Below, in pieces: positions 16,621-24,723 of a stretch of DNA of 64,000 nt. This DNA is from Kineosporia babensis. Its GTDB lineage: Bacteria > Actinomycetota > Actinomycetes > Actinomycetales > Kineosporiaceae. The translations under genes were made by a program, and so were the position numbers. The DNA lies in NCBI RefSeq assembly GCF_021129305.1, contig NZ_JAJOMB010000005.1, positions 352,420 through 416,419 on the forward strand, written 5' to 3'. Numbering within the stretch: the stretch's first letter is position 1; each line of letters opens with the position of its first letter. Under the pieces are notes generated by a model. That model saw only the letters and a program-made list of their open reading frames with translations, did not search any database and was not told the DNA's origin.

Positions 16621-16766
16621 TCCACGATTCGGAAACCCTTACGCGGCGAGAGACTAGGTGCTCCGCGCTGAGAGCGAGCTGACATCACGCTATGGCGGGG
16701 CAAGCTCACCCATCCGGCGGACGACGAGCCGGTGCGCCTTGGGGCAAAGGCCTGCGAACAGCACGA

Positions 16767-16809
16767 AAGCCCCGCCGGGACGGGTCTGGTGACCGTCCGG
16801 ACGGGGCTT
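16767..16809 (-). terminator. Imperfect hairpin after the DedA gene
   Basis: An 8-bp outer stem (AAGCCCCG with CGGGGCTT) and a 6-bp inner stem (GGACGG with CCGTCC) flank a small internal loop. On the minus strand it follows the DedA stop by about 60 bases and is followed by TTTCG, consistent with a terminator. Confidence 0.6.
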
Positions 16810-16869
16810 CTCACCGGCAACCAGGGTCACTCGGACCCCAGCCACGGGTTCAGCAGGAGTGCAGCGTGA

Positions 16870-17619
16870 TCACACGCCGGTGTGCTCGCTGTCGCGCCGC
16901 GAGCGCGGGGCCGTGCCGTGCCGGGAGGGCGTGTTGCGGTACTGCACGATCCGGCGGCCGATCCCGAAGGCGAGCACCGCGATGACGGCGGCGTAGAGGA
17001 TGTAGTCGAGGTAGTGCGCGTACTCCTCGACCTTCTCGTACTGCGTGCCCAGGGCCATGCCACCGCCGATCAGCAGGGCGTTCCAGATGCCGGTGCCCAG
17101 CAGGGTCCAGGCGCTGAACTTCCACAGCGGCATCCCGGCCGCCCCCGCGGGCAGCGAGATCAGGCTGCGGATGCCGGGCACGAAGCGGCCGGTGAACACC
17201 GCCACCGAGTCGTACTTGTTGAACCACTCCGCCGAGTTGTGCACGTCGGAGGCGTCCATCAGCGGGATCTTGGAGGCGATCCAGGCCGCGCGTTCCAGGC
17301 CGATGATCGCGCCGAGGTAGTAGAGCACGATCGAGCCGAGCACCGAGCCGAGGGTGGCCAGGATGAACACGCCGTACATGTTCAGGCCGCCCACCTGCAC
17401 CTGGTAACCGGCCAGGGGCAGGACGATCTCACTCGGGATGGGCGGGAACACCACCTCGAGGAAGCTGAGCGCGCCGACGCCGATCTCGCCCATGTTGGCG
17501 ATCAGGTCGAGGGTGAAGCCGGTCATCCCACCGACGTCGCCTTCGGTCTGGACGGGTTCGGTGGCGGACGCCAGAAGCGCCGGCGGCAGGGTTGTCGTCG
17601 GTAGCAGAGCGAGGGTCAC
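16870..17619 (-). CDS. DedA-family membrane protein (VTT/SNARE-associated type)
   Basis: The sequence carries the DedA-family motifs FLEVVFPPIPSEIVLPLAGYQV and F-T-G-R-F-V-P-G-I-R-S-L-I-S-L-P-A-G (the conserved F/Y-x-x-R-x-x-P-x-x-R block), with G-x-x-x-G-x-x-x-x-Y-Y-L-G between them and about five membrane segments. DedA proteins act in the cytoplasmic membrane; recent work links them to lipid-carrier (undecaprenyl phosphate) or phospholipid transport. GTG 17619 gives a 249-residue protein; ATG 17526 is an alternative. It is followed by a hairpin, then the flippase gene. Confidence 0.9.
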   Translation of the reverse strand: MTLALLPTTTLPPALLASATEPVQTEGDVGGMTGFTLDLIANMGEIGVGALSFLEVVFPPIPSEIVLPLAGYQVQVGGLNMYGVFILATLGSVLGSIVLYYLGAIIGLERAAWIASKIPLMDASDVHNSAEWFNKYDSVAVFTGRFVPGIRSLISLPAGAAGMPLWKFSAWTLLGTGIWNALLIGGGMALGTQYEKVEEYAHYLDYILYAAVIAVLAFGIGRRIVQYRNTPSRHGTAPRSRRDSEHTGV

Positions 17620-17730
17620 ACGGAAACGACTACCACGGGGGGTGAAAAGGTTCCCAATCCTGGGGAATACGTGCCAGGTGTCACTCGCCGGACGTCTGCC
17701 GGTCACCCGGCGCGACGCTCCCCTGACCGA

Positions 17731-18261
17731 TCAGTAGGCGTCGTTCGTCCACTCGATCTCACCCTGGACGACCTGGATGCTCGGGTGCAGGCCGACCGCC
17801 CGGGCCACGGCCTTCGAGGCCTTGTGCCGGGGATGGATGGAGGCGGTGAACCGACGCACCTCCTGGCTGCTCAGCCAGCCCACCATCTCCCCGGCCGCCT
17901 CCCGGGCGAACCCGTGGCCCTGCGCGTCGAAGGCGAGCACCCAGGCCAGCTGGGCCTGCTTGCGCTGTCCGGTCCCGAGCGTGACGGTGGCCTGCACGGT
18001 GCCCACCAGACGCCCGGTGCGGTGCCGGATCATCCAGTTCAGCCAGCCCTGCAGGCCGTCCGGGGAGTGCCCCTCGGCCCGCCTGCGGAACTTGGCCTGC
18101 AACTGCTCCAGGGTGTCCGGCTCACCACCAGTGAACGCGTGGATGCGACGGTCCGAGAGCCACGGGTACGCCTCTTCGGCGTGCTCGACCCGGATCGGCT
18201 CGAGGTCCAGGCGCGTGGTCTTGAGGTACGTCGCCACCGGCCACGAAAGCTGTGTTCCCAC
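17731..18261 (-). CDS. GNAT-family N-acetyltransferase (RimJ/RimL-like)
   Basis: A 176-residue acetyltransferase of the RimJ/RimL type: L-K-T-T-R-L-D-L-E-P-I at the N-terminus, GRLVGTVQATV, then the acetyl-CoA binding region AWVLAFDAQGHGFAREAA (Q/R-x-x-G-x-G/A variant) and RFTASIHPRHKASKAVARAVGL with the typical N/H-x-x-S-x-x-x-x-x-x-x-x-G pattern. It probably acetylates an amino group of a small molecule or protein. GTG 18261 has GGGAGG 6 bases upstream. It is divergent from the GntR operon with about 150 bases between them. Confidence 0.85.
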   Translation of the reverse strand: MGTQLSWPVATYLKTTRLDLEPIRVEHAEEAYPWLSDRRIHAFTGGEPDTLEQLQAKFRRRAEGHSPDGLQGWLNWMIRHRTGRLVGTVQATVTLGTGQRKQAQLAWVLAFDAQGHGFAREAAGEMVGWLSSQEVRRFTASIHPRHKASKAVARAVGLHPSIQVVQGEIEWTNDAY

Positions 18262-18374
18262 CTACGCCTCCCCCAGACGTCCGTAACTCACCATCCCGCA
18301 CCGGGCCGCAAACCGCAGACCGGACCACCGGTACGGACGAATCCGCAGCTACGCGAGACGTCCGCTCCACCCTT

Positions 18375-18400
18375 TATCTAAAGTACTAGTTACCTAGTTC
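18375..18400 (+). promoter_or_regulatory. Candidate promoter and GntR operator
   Basis: A TATCTA box at 18375-18380 is followed by the inverted repeat ACTAG-TTAC-CTAGT (18385-18398), 16 bases before the ATG of the GntR gene. The position fits autoregulation by a YtrA-type repressor. Confidence 0.5.
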
Positions 18401-18413
18401 AATGGAGGAATCG

Positions 18414-18806
18414 ATGATCGAGTTCCACCTGGACGGCCGGTCGGGGGTGTCGCCCTACCTGCAGATCGTCCAGCAGGTACGGCACGCCCTGCGGCTCGGT
18501 CTTCTGCAGAACGGTGATCAGCTGCCCACGGTCAAGGACGTGGTGGCGGCCCTCGCGATCAACCCGAACACCGTGCTCAAGGCCTATCGAGAGCTGGAGC
18601 GCGACGGCCTGGTGGCGCCCCGCCCGGGAGTGGGCACGTTCGTCACCGGTGCACTCCAAGGCCCGGGGATTGCCGTGATCCGCCCGTTGCGGCAGGAGCT
18701 GGAGGGCTGGCTCGGTCGGGCCCGCAGCGCCGGTCTGGACGACGAGAGCATCGAGGCGTTGTTCCTGGCCAGCTTTCGCACGGCGGCGGACGAGGGGGTG
18801 GCATGA
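18414..18806 (+). CDS. GntR-family regulator, YtrA subfamily
   Basis: This 130-residue protein is a short GntR regulator. The winged helix-turn-helix covers about residues 10-75 (SPYLQIVQQVRHALRLGLL, QLPTVKDVVAALAINPNTV, AYRELERDGLVAPRPGVGT). The effector domain is reduced to about 45 helical residues, the mark of the YtrA subfamily, which controls adjacent ABC exporters. ATG 18414 is used because GGAGG ends 5 bases upstream; ATG 18402 overlaps that site. Its stop overlaps the start of the ATPase gene, so the three genes form one coupled operon. A palindrome sits just upstream. Confidence 0.93.
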   Translation: MIEFHLDGRSGVSPYLQIVQQVRHALRLGLLQNGDQLPTVKDVVAALAINPNTVLKAYRELERDGLVAPRPGVGTFVTGALQGPGIAVIRPLRQELEGWLGRARSAGLDDESIEALFLASFRTAADEGVA

Positions 18807-19693
18807 ACGCGCTGCAGACCCGGGGCCTGGGCAAGCGGTACCGGCGCCGGTGGGCCCTGTCGGAGTGCGACCTGGAGGTACCGGCCGGGCACGTGGTCGG
18901 GCTGGTCGGCCCGAACGGGGCGGGCAAGAGCACCCTGCTGAACCTGGCGGCGGGCCTGATCCGGCCGACGGCGGGCACGATCGAGGTGCTCGGCGGTGAG
19001 CCCGCCTCCGGGGCGCAGCAGCTGGCCAAGGTCGGGTTCGTCGCCCAGGACACCCCCACCTACGCCGGTTTCACGGTGGCCGAGCACCTACGGCTGGGCG
19101 CCCGGCTGAACCCCGGCTGGGACCAGGCCCTGGCCGAGGCCCGGATCGCCGAGCTCGGCCTGGACCCGGCCCAGAAGGCCGGCCAGCTCTCCGGCGGCCA
19201 GCGCGCCCAGCTGGCGCTCTGCCTGGGCGTGGCCAAGCGGCCCGAGCTGCTGATCCTCGACGAGCCGGTGGCCAGTCTCGACCCGCTGGCCCGGCGCGAC
19301 TTCCTGCAGGGCCTGATGAGCTCGGTGGTGGAGCACGAGCTCAGCGTGGTGCTGAGCTCGCACCTGGTCTCCGACGTGGAGCGGGTCTGCGACTACCTGA
19401 TCGTGATGGTCGGCTCCCGGATCCGGGTGGCCGGAGAGATCGAGGACCTGCTGGCCACCCATCACCGGCTGGTCGGCCCGCGCCGCGAGGCCAGCCGGCT
19501 GCCCGGCGACCAGGAGGTGATCGGGCAGAGCCACACCGACCGGCAGAGCACCCTGATCGTCCGCACCGACCAGCCGATCCTCGACCCGGCCTGGACGGTC
19601 TCCAAGCTCACGCTGGAGGACCTGGTGCTGGCCTACCTGGACGCCAACCGGCGCTCCGCCCCGACGCGCCCGGCCCTGGAGGTCCAGCGATGA
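18803..19693 (+). CDS. ABC transporter ATP-binding protein
   Basis: A 296-residue ATPase subunit with Walker A (GPNGAGKST, about residue 38-46), Q-loop (FVAQDTPTY), ABC signature (LSGGQRAQLAL), Walker B (LLILDEPVASLD) and H-loop (VVLSSHLVSDVERV). The C-terminal about 70 residues are extra and resemble the accessory region of lipid- or antibiotic-exporter ATPases. It overlaps the GntR stop and the permease start by 4 bases each (ATGA), so it works with the following permease. Substrate is unknown; YtrA-type operons often respond to cell-envelope antibiotics. Confidence 0.96.
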   Translation: MNALQTRGLGKRYRRRWALSECDLEVPAGHVVGLVGPNGAGKSTLLNLAAGLIRPTAGTIEVLGGEPASGAQQLAKVGFVAQDTPTYAGFTVAEHLRLGARLNPGWDQALAEARIAELGLDPAQKAGQLSGGQRAQLALCLGVAKRPELLILDEPVASLDPLARRDFLQGLMSSVVEHELSVVLSSHLVSDVERVCDYLIVMVGSRIRVAGEIEDLLATHHRLVGPRREASRLPGDQEVIGQSHTDRQSTLIVRTDQPILDPAWTVSKLTLEDLVLAYLDANRRSAPTRPALEVQR

Positions 19694-20736
19694 TCTGGCT
19701 CAGCTACCGGCAGACCCGGCTGCAACTGAGCATCGGCCTGGTCACCCTGGCGGTGGTCGCCGCCGGGCTGGCGCTGACCGGCCCGCACCTGGCCGAGCTG
19801 GCCAAGACCGAGAAGTTCCTGCAGCAGGCCTCCGACGGGGTGGCCAACAGCTTCCTCTACGTGGCCACGATCCTGCTCACCTACGGCCTGCCCGCACTGA
19901 TCGGCGGGTTCTGGGGTGCTCCCCTGGTGGCCCGCGAGATCGAGTCCGGCACCCATCGCCTGGCCTGGACCCAGGGCGTCAGCCGGACCCGCTGGCTGGC
20001 CTTCCGGCTGGGGATCGGCGCGACCGCCGTGCTGGCCGTCAGCGGTTTGCTCACCCTGGCGATCACCTGGTGGGCGGGCCCGATGGACAAGGCCATGCCG
20101 ATCGAGGGCCCGACCGGCGTGTTCTCGTTCTACCGGATGAGCCCGTTCCTGTTCGGGGTGCGGGGTGTGGCCCCGATCGGCTGGGCGCTGTTCGCCTTCG
20201 CCCTCGGCGTGGTGGTGGGGATGCTGGCCCGGCGCACGCTGGTCGCGCTCGGCGTGACCATGGCCCTGCTGGTGGTGCTCCAGGTGTGCGTGCCGATGTT
20301 CGTCCGGGCGCACCTGGCCGCCCCGGTCGACGCCGTCGTGCCGATCACGCTGGAGAACCTGCGCGGTCTGGAGGGCCGCCCGGACGGCGCCGGTGAGGTC
20401 ACCCTTGAGACCTTCCACATCTCCGGGGCCGGGCCGGCGGACTGGATCCTGGACGACGAGACCGTGGACAGGAACGGCTTGATCCCGGCCTCGCTGCCGA
20501 GCTATGTCAGCGGCTGTATGCCCGAACCGGGGCTGAACCCGGACCCGGCGTCTTCGGTCCAGAGGGCGAAACAGGCCTGCATCGACCGGTTGAGCGCCGA
20601 GGGCTACCAGCAGCACATCATCTACCACCCGGAGAGCCGATTCTGGGCGCTGCAGTGGCGTGAGGCCGGACTGCTCGCCGGTGGCGCGCTCCTGCTCAGC
20701 GGCTTCGCCTTCTGGCGGATCCGGCAGGACCCGTAG
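19690..20736 (+). CDS. ABC transporter permease (ABC-2 type)
   Basis: The 348-residue protein begins with IWLSYRQTRLQLSIGLVTLAVVAAGLALTG, typical of actinobacterial ABC-2 permeases, and has about six membrane segments, including a last one near the C-terminus (AGLLAGGALLLSGFAFW). A large extracytoplasmic loop of about 130 residues lies before that last segment and contains two cysteines (SGCMPEPG and KQACIDRL) that could form a disulfide. It is translationally coupled to the ATPase gene and forms its membrane partner. Confidence 0.9.
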   Translation: MIWLSYRQTRLQLSIGLVTLAVVAAGLALTGPHLAELAKTEKFLQQASDGVANSFLYVATILLTYGLPALIGGFWGAPLVAREIESGTHRLAWTQGVSRTRWLAFRLGIGATAVLAVSGLLTLAITWWAGPMDKAMPIEGPTGVFSFYRMSPFLFGVRGVAPIGWALFAFALGVVVGMLARRTLVALGVTMALLVVLQVCVPMFVRAHLAAPVDAVVPITLENLRGLEGRPDGAGEVTLETFHISGAGPADWILDDETVDRNGLIPASLPSYVSGCMPEPGLNPDPASSVQRAKQACIDRLSAEGYQQHIIYHPESRFWALQWREAGLLAGGALLLSGFAFWRIRQDP

Positions 20737-20755
20737 CCACTTACGGGCAGCTCTT

Positions 20756-20769
20756 CTACTTCGAAGTAG
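20756..20769. promoter_or_regulatory. Perfect 14-bp palindrome upstream of the MazF-like gene
   Basis: CTACTTCGAAGTAG is a perfect palindrome ending 11 bases before the ATG of the PemK/MazF-like gene and 20 bases after the permease stop. Its position suggests an operator. Confidence 0.5.
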
Positions 20770-20780
20770 GGTGCCCGACC

Positions 20781-21464
20781 ATGGGAAACGGATTCTGGAG
20801 TGCGCTGGCCCGGTTGCTGGGTCTGGGACAAGACCCGGCCCAGCAGCCCGCCCGCACCAAGCAGTCACCGCAGAACCGACCGTCGACCCGGAGCAAGGCA
20901 ACCGGGACCAGGACGGCCAGGACCAAGACGGTCGACAACCGAGCGGCAGACAACAGCCGGCCACCTCGGAGCGAAGCCACCCCTCGGCCGAAGCCCGGCC
21001 CCCGGCCCAAGGCCGCGTCCAACCCCGCCCCCAGGGCCGCAACCCAGGAGCAGCACGACTACGCAGGCGACTTCACCGGCAAGGCGAAGCTCGGCTACGC
21101 CCCGACCCCCGACGGCGACCCCGACCCAGGCGAGGTGGTCTGGGCCTGGGTGCCGTTCGAGGAGGACCACAGCCAGGGCAAGGACCGCCCGGTGCTGGTG
21201 ATCGCCCTGCACCGCGACAAGGTCCTGGGCCTGATGCTGACCAGCAAGGACCACGACCGCGACGCCGCCCACGAAGCCCGCTACGGACGTTTGTGGATGG
21301 ACATCGGGACCGGAGCCTGGGACCGGCAGAACCGTCCGAGCGAAGTACGGCTGGACCGGGTGCTGCAGCTCGAGCCCGGTGCGGTCCGGCGTGAGGGTGC
21401 AGCCCTGTCCGAGCCGGTCTACAACCAGGTCGCCGCAGCCGTGCGCGAGGCCAAGGGCTGGTGA
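20781..21464 (+). CDS. PemK/MazF-like protein with basic low-complexity N-terminal region
   Basis: The C-terminal about 130 residues have the PemK/MazF fold pattern: GEVVWAWVPFEEDHSQGKDRPVLVIAL, where the G-x-V-W...K-x-R-P-V-L-V-I core is diagnostic, then VLGLMLTSKDHD and a C-terminal basic/hydrophobic stretch. The first about 95 residues are a disordered Pro/Lys/Arg/Thr-rich linker (KQSPQNRPSTRSKATG, RPKPGPRPKAASNPAP), much longer than in canonical MazF, which is about 110 residues. No antitoxin gene is adjacent. Orphan actinobacterial members of this kind may not be toxins. ATG 20781 follows a palindrome. Confidence 0.8.
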   Translation: MGNGFWSALARLLGLGQDPAQQPARTKQSPQNRPSTRSKATGTRTARTKTVDNRAADNSRPPRSEATPRPKPGPRPKAASNPAPRAATQEQHDYAGDFTGKAKLGYAPTPDGDPDPGEVVWAWVPFEEDHSQGKDRPVLVIALHRDKVLGLMLTSKDHDRDAAHEARYGRLWMDIGTGAWDRQNRPSEVRLDRVLQLEPGAVRREGAALSEPVYNQVAAAVREAKGW

Positions 21465-21469
21465 CTGCT

Positions 21470-21500
21470 GGTGGCGGGGAGCAACACGTTCCCCGCCACC
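21470..21500. terminator. Bidirectional terminator hairpin
   Basis: GGTGGCGGGGA at 21470-21480 pairs perfectly with 21490-21500, leaving a 9-base loop, in the 71-base gap between the convergent MazF-like and MFS genes. Confidence 0.75.
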
Positions 21501-21535
21501 TCGCAGCCACGAGCCCGGCGCTCAGCAACGAACTC

Positions 21536-23047
21536 TCAACGCCGTTGCGATGGCACCACCTTCAGGGCCAGCAGGCCGGCCGCCACCAGCAGGGCCGCCG
21601 CGATCCACGAGGTGGCCTGCATCGCCTCGGCGAAGGAATGCCTTGCCGCGGTGATGATCTCGCCCTCGGGCAGCACCTGGGACGCCCGGGCCAGCGAGTC
21701 GGACACCGTCTCCCGCACCGAACCGGACAAGGCAGACAGGTCTGGCAAGTGGTTGCGGTACAGCACACCGTGCAGGCTTCCCAGCACCGCGATACCGACA
21801 GCAACCCCCAGCTCGTAAGCCATCTCGGAGATTGCCGAGGCCGCCCCGGCGCGCTCGCTGGGCACCGAGCTGAGCACCGCATCGGTGGCCGCGGTGAACA
21901 CGATGCCCACGCCCAGGCCGATCACCACCAGCCCGAGCGCCAGACCGCTGTACCCCTCGGCGGTCTCGAACCAGGCCAGCACCCCGAACCCCAAAGCGCC
22001 CACCAGCAAGGATGATCCGAGCGTGCGGCCCACCCCGAACCGGTTGATCAGCGGCACCGCCACGACCACCACCGCGATCGAGGCGATGGTCAGCGGCAGC
22101 TCCCGCAGCCCGGCCTGCAGCGGCGAGTACCCCTTCACCAGCTGCAGGTACTGCGAGAAGAAGTAGAGCAGCCCGCTGAAGGCGAAGATCGCGATGAACG
22201 AGGCCAGCACGGTCCCGGCGAAGGCCGGACGGCGGAACAGCGTGACGTCTACCAGCGGATCGCTCAGGGTGCGCTGCCGGTTCACGAAGATCCAGCCGAA
22301 GGCCAGCCCGGCCAGCGCCGCGCCCAGGCCGAACCCGTCCAGCCCCTCGTGCGCAGTGTGCTTGACCGCCCAGACCAGCGGCACGATCGCGACCACCGAC
22401 AGCACCGCGCTGAGCAGGTCGAACCGGCCCGGCCGGGGGTTGCGCGACTCCGGCACCAGCCAGAGCACCGAGACCACCATCAGCGCCATGATCGGCAGGT
22501 TGATCACGAAGACCGAGCCCCACCAGAAGTGCTCGAGCAGCCCGCCGCCGACGATCGGGCCGAGCGCCGCGCCACCGGCGCCACCGGTCGACCAGATCGC
22601 CACCGCGCGGGTGCGCTGCCGGTCGTCCGGGAACAGGTTGCGCACGATCGACAGGGTGGAGGGCATCAGCGTGGCACCGGCCACGCCGAGCAGGGCTCGG
22701 GCCGCGATCAGCCAGCCGGGCCCGGGGGCGAACGCCGCCAGCAGCGAGGCCAGGCCGAAACCGATACCGCCGATCACCAGCAACCGCTTGCGGCCGATCC
22801 GGTCGGCCAGGGTGCCCATGCTGATCAGCAGGCCGGCCAGGGCGAACGAGTAGATGTCACCGATCCACAGCAACTGGTTGCCGGTGGCGCCCAGGTCGGC
22901 GGTGAGCGAGGGAACCGCAAGCGCCAGGACGGTGCCGTCCACCGCGAGCAGGGTCACCGCCAGCGTCAGGGGCACCAGCGCAGCCCACTCCCGCGGGCCG
23001 GCCAGCTTGGCCGGCTGATCCGCCGCCGGCATGACTGAAGCACTCAT
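21536..23047 (-). CDS. MFS drug exporter, DHA2 (14-TM) family
   Basis: A 503-residue major facilitator of the EmrB/QacA drug:H+ antiporter family. About fourteen membrane segments are visible. Family motifs include LTADLGATGNQLLWIGDIYS (antiporter D1-like), motif A in LADRIGRKRLLVIGG and motif C in LLGVAGATLMPSTLSIVR. It would pump out toxic organic compounds across the cytoplasmic membrane. It is divergent from a TetR gene with operator-like repeats between them, the usual arrangement for a drug-inducible efflux pump. Confidence 0.95.
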   Translation of the reverse strand: MSASVMPAADQPAKLAGPREWAALVPLTLAVTLLAVDGTVLALAVPSLTADLGATGNQLLWIGDIYSFALAGLLISMGTLADRIGRKRLLVIGGIGFGLASLLAAFAPGPGWLIAARALLGVAGATLMPSTLSIVRNLFPDDRQRTRAVAIWSTGGAGGAALGPIVGGGLLEHFWWGSVFVINLPIMALMVVSVLWLVPESRNPRPGRFDLLSAVLSVVAIVPLVWAVKHTAHEGLDGFGLGAALAGLAFGWIFVNRQRTLSDPLVDVTLFRRPAFAGTVLASFIAIFAFSGLLYFFSQYLQLVKGYSPLQAGLRELPLTIASIAVVVVAVPLINRFGVGRTLGSSLLVGALGFGVLAWFETAEGYSGLALGLVVIGLGVGIVFTAATDAVLSSVPSERAGAASAISEMAYELGVAVGIAVLGSLHGVLYRNHLPDLSALSGSVRETVSDSLARASQVLPEGEIITAARHSFAEAMQATSWIAAALLVAAGLLALKVVPSQRR

Positions 23048-23059
23048 GCCGACACCTTA

Positions 23060-23096
23060 CCGACCATGTGGTCCGTTCAGCAAACCATTCGGTCGG
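23060..23096. promoter_or_regulatory. Candidate TetR operator in the MFS/TetR intergenic region
   Basis: ACCATGTGGTC (23063-23073) and ACCATTCGGTC (23084-23094) are direct repeats matching 9 of 11 bases, 21 bp apart (two helical turns). The first lies in the dyad GACCA-TG-TGGTC, and the outer arms CCGACC/GGTCGG also pair. The element starts 13 bases from the MFS start codon. Confidence 0.6.
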
Positions 23097-23176
23097 CTAT
23101 TAGAGTGAGAGTGCGCGGGGGCACCCGGAGCACAATGCGCCAAGGGCGGGTACCCGCAGAACCGGGAGGAACACAG

Positions 23177-23797
23177 TTGGCAGTTCGCGAGCGCGATCCG
23201 GCCAGGACGCGACGCACGGTGCTGGACGCGGCCACCCGGGTGGTCGCCGAGAAGGGCGCCGGAGTCAGCATCGACACGATCGCCCGGGCAGCCGGGGTGT
23301 CGAAGGGCGGCCTGCTGCACCACTTCCGCTCCCGGGACGAGCTGATCCTGGCCCTGGCCGAGGACATGCTGGAGCAGTTCGCGGCCATGGTCCACGCCGC
23401 CGTCGACCCGGCCGACCGGGCGGAGGGCCGGCTGCTGCGTGGCTACGTCCGGGCCTCGTTCGACGCGATCCGCGACGAGACCTCCCCCGCCGAGCACGTG
23501 GCCATGACCGCCGCCGTGGTCAACGTGCCCGGAGTGTCCGAGCTGATGCGGCGGGACAAGCAGCGCTGGGAGGAGTTCTTCGCCGCCGACGGCCTGGACC
23601 TGCAGCGCATCCTGGTCATCCAGCGGGCCACCGACGGGGCCAGCATCGCCGGGCTGTACGAGGGCGGCCACCAGCATCAGGAGCTGGCCTACATGCGCGA
23701 GCTGCTGCTGGCCATGACGTACGCCAGCACCCCGTTCGCCGACGTGCAGCAGCCGGCTGACTGGTCCTGGCCCTCGGTCAGCACCGACGTAGAGTGA
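23177..23797 (+). CDS. TetR-family transcriptional regulator
   Basis: The 206-residue protein has the TetR helix-turn-helix at about residues 12-58 (VLDAATRVVAEKGAGVSIDTIARAAGVSKGGLLHHFRSRDELI). The rest is an all-helical ligand domain. TTG 23177 is the best start because GGGAGGA lies 6 bases upstream and the protein then begins MAVRERDPARTR; ATG 23135 is in frame without a site. It probably represses the divergent MFS pump, and perhaps itself and the dehydratase gene 4 bases downstream. Confidence 0.92.
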   Translation: MAVRERDPARTRRTVLDAATRVVAEKGAGVSIDTIARAAGVSKGGLLHHFRSRDELILALAEDMLEQFAAMVHAAVDPADRAEGRLLRGYVRASFDAIRDETSPAEHVAMTAAVVNVPGVSELMRRDKQRWEEFFAADGLDLQRILVIQRATDGASIAGLYEGGHQHQELAYMRELLLAMTYASTPFADVQQPADWSWPSVSTDVE

Positions 23798-23801
23798 ACC
23801 G

Positions 23802-24719
23802 GTGATAACGCGCGACGACGTCCGGGCGGCCGCCACCCGGATCGCCCCCTACATCCGGCACACTCCCCTGCTGGCCGCCGACGGCCTGCAGTTCAAGTGC
23901 GAGTTCCTGCAGAGCACCGGCGTTTTCAAGACCCGCGGGGCCTTCAACCGGCAACTGGCCGCGCAGGAACGCGGTGAACTCGATCCGCAGACCGGCATCG
24001 TGACCGCCTCCGGCGGCAACGCGGGCCTGGCCAACGCCCACGCCGCGGCTGTGCTGGGCGTGCGCGCCAGCGTGTTCGTACCGCTGAACGCCCCGGCCGT
24101 GAAGGTGGCCCGGCTGAAGGCCTACGGCGCCGAGGTGGTGCAGGTGGGCACCGAGTACGCCGAGGCCTACGCCGCGGCGGCCGAGCACGCGGCCAGTACC
24201 GGCGCCCTGTTCTGCCACGCCTACGACCAGCCCGAGATCGTGGCCGGAGCGGGCACCCTGGCCGAGGAGATCCTGCAGGACGCCCCCGACGTGGACACGA
24301 TCGTGGTCGCGGTCGGTGGCGGTGGGCTCTTCGCCGGTATCGCCGCGTCCGCCCACCACCGGGCCAAGGTCGTGGCGGTCGAGCCGGAGAACTGCCCCAC
24401 CCTGCACTCGGCGCTGGCCGCCGGTGGCCCGGTCGACATCGCGGTCTCCGGTGTGGCGGCCGACTCGCTGGGTGCCCGCCGCACCGGTGACATCGCCTGG
24501 GAGCTGGCGCAGCAAACGTCTCCCATTTCGGTTCTGGTCAGCGACGAGGCGATCGTCGAGGCCCGCAGCCGGTTGTGGCGCGACTACCGCATCCCGGCCG
24601 AGCACGGCGCGGCCGCCGCCTACGCGGCCATCGCCTCCGGCGCCTACACCCCGGCCGAGGGCGAGAAGGTCGCCGTGATCATCTGCGGCGCCAACACCGA
24701 TCCCCAGACCCTGGCCTGA
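23802..24719 (+). CDS. PLP-dependent threonine/serine dehydratase-like enzyme
   Basis: A 305-residue fold-type II PLP enzyme. The cofactor Lys is in STGVFKTRGAFNR, the substrate loop is TASGGNAGLANAHA, and the phosphate-binding glycine loop is VVAVGGGGLFAGIA. These match the catalytic domain of threonine/serine dehydratases (IlvA/TdcB type), which deaminate the amino acid to a 2-oxo acid and ammonia; no C-terminal ACT regulatory domain is present. Serine or threonine preference cannot be told. It starts at GTG 23802, 4 bases after the TetR stop, so it is co-transcribed with the regulator. Confidence 0.9.
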   Translation: MITRDDVRAAATRIAPYIRHTPLLAADGLQFKCEFLQSTGVFKTRGAFNRQLAAQERGELDPQTGIVTASGGNAGLANAHAAAVLGVRASVFVPLNAPAVKVARLKAYGAEVVQVGTEYAEAYAAAAEHAASTGALFCHAYDQPEIVAGAGTLAEEILQDAPDVDTIVVAVGGGGLFAGIAASAHHRAKVVAVEPENCPTLHSALAAGGPVDIAVSGVAADSLGARRTGDIAWELAQQTSPISVLVSDEAIVEARSRLWRDYRIPAEHGAAAAYAAIASGAYTPAEGEKVAVIICGANTDPQTLA

Positions 24720-24723
24720 AGCC

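Noticed and set aside
13354..16671. 1105-codon open frame on the plus strand across the SDR, SulP and flippase genes
   Set aside because: It reads Gln/His/Arg/Gly-rich nonsense opposite three well-supported genes.
20781..21464. Complete toxin-antitoxin module
   Set aside because: Only the MazF/PemK-like gene is present; the flanking genes are an ABC permease and an MFS pump, with no antitoxin.
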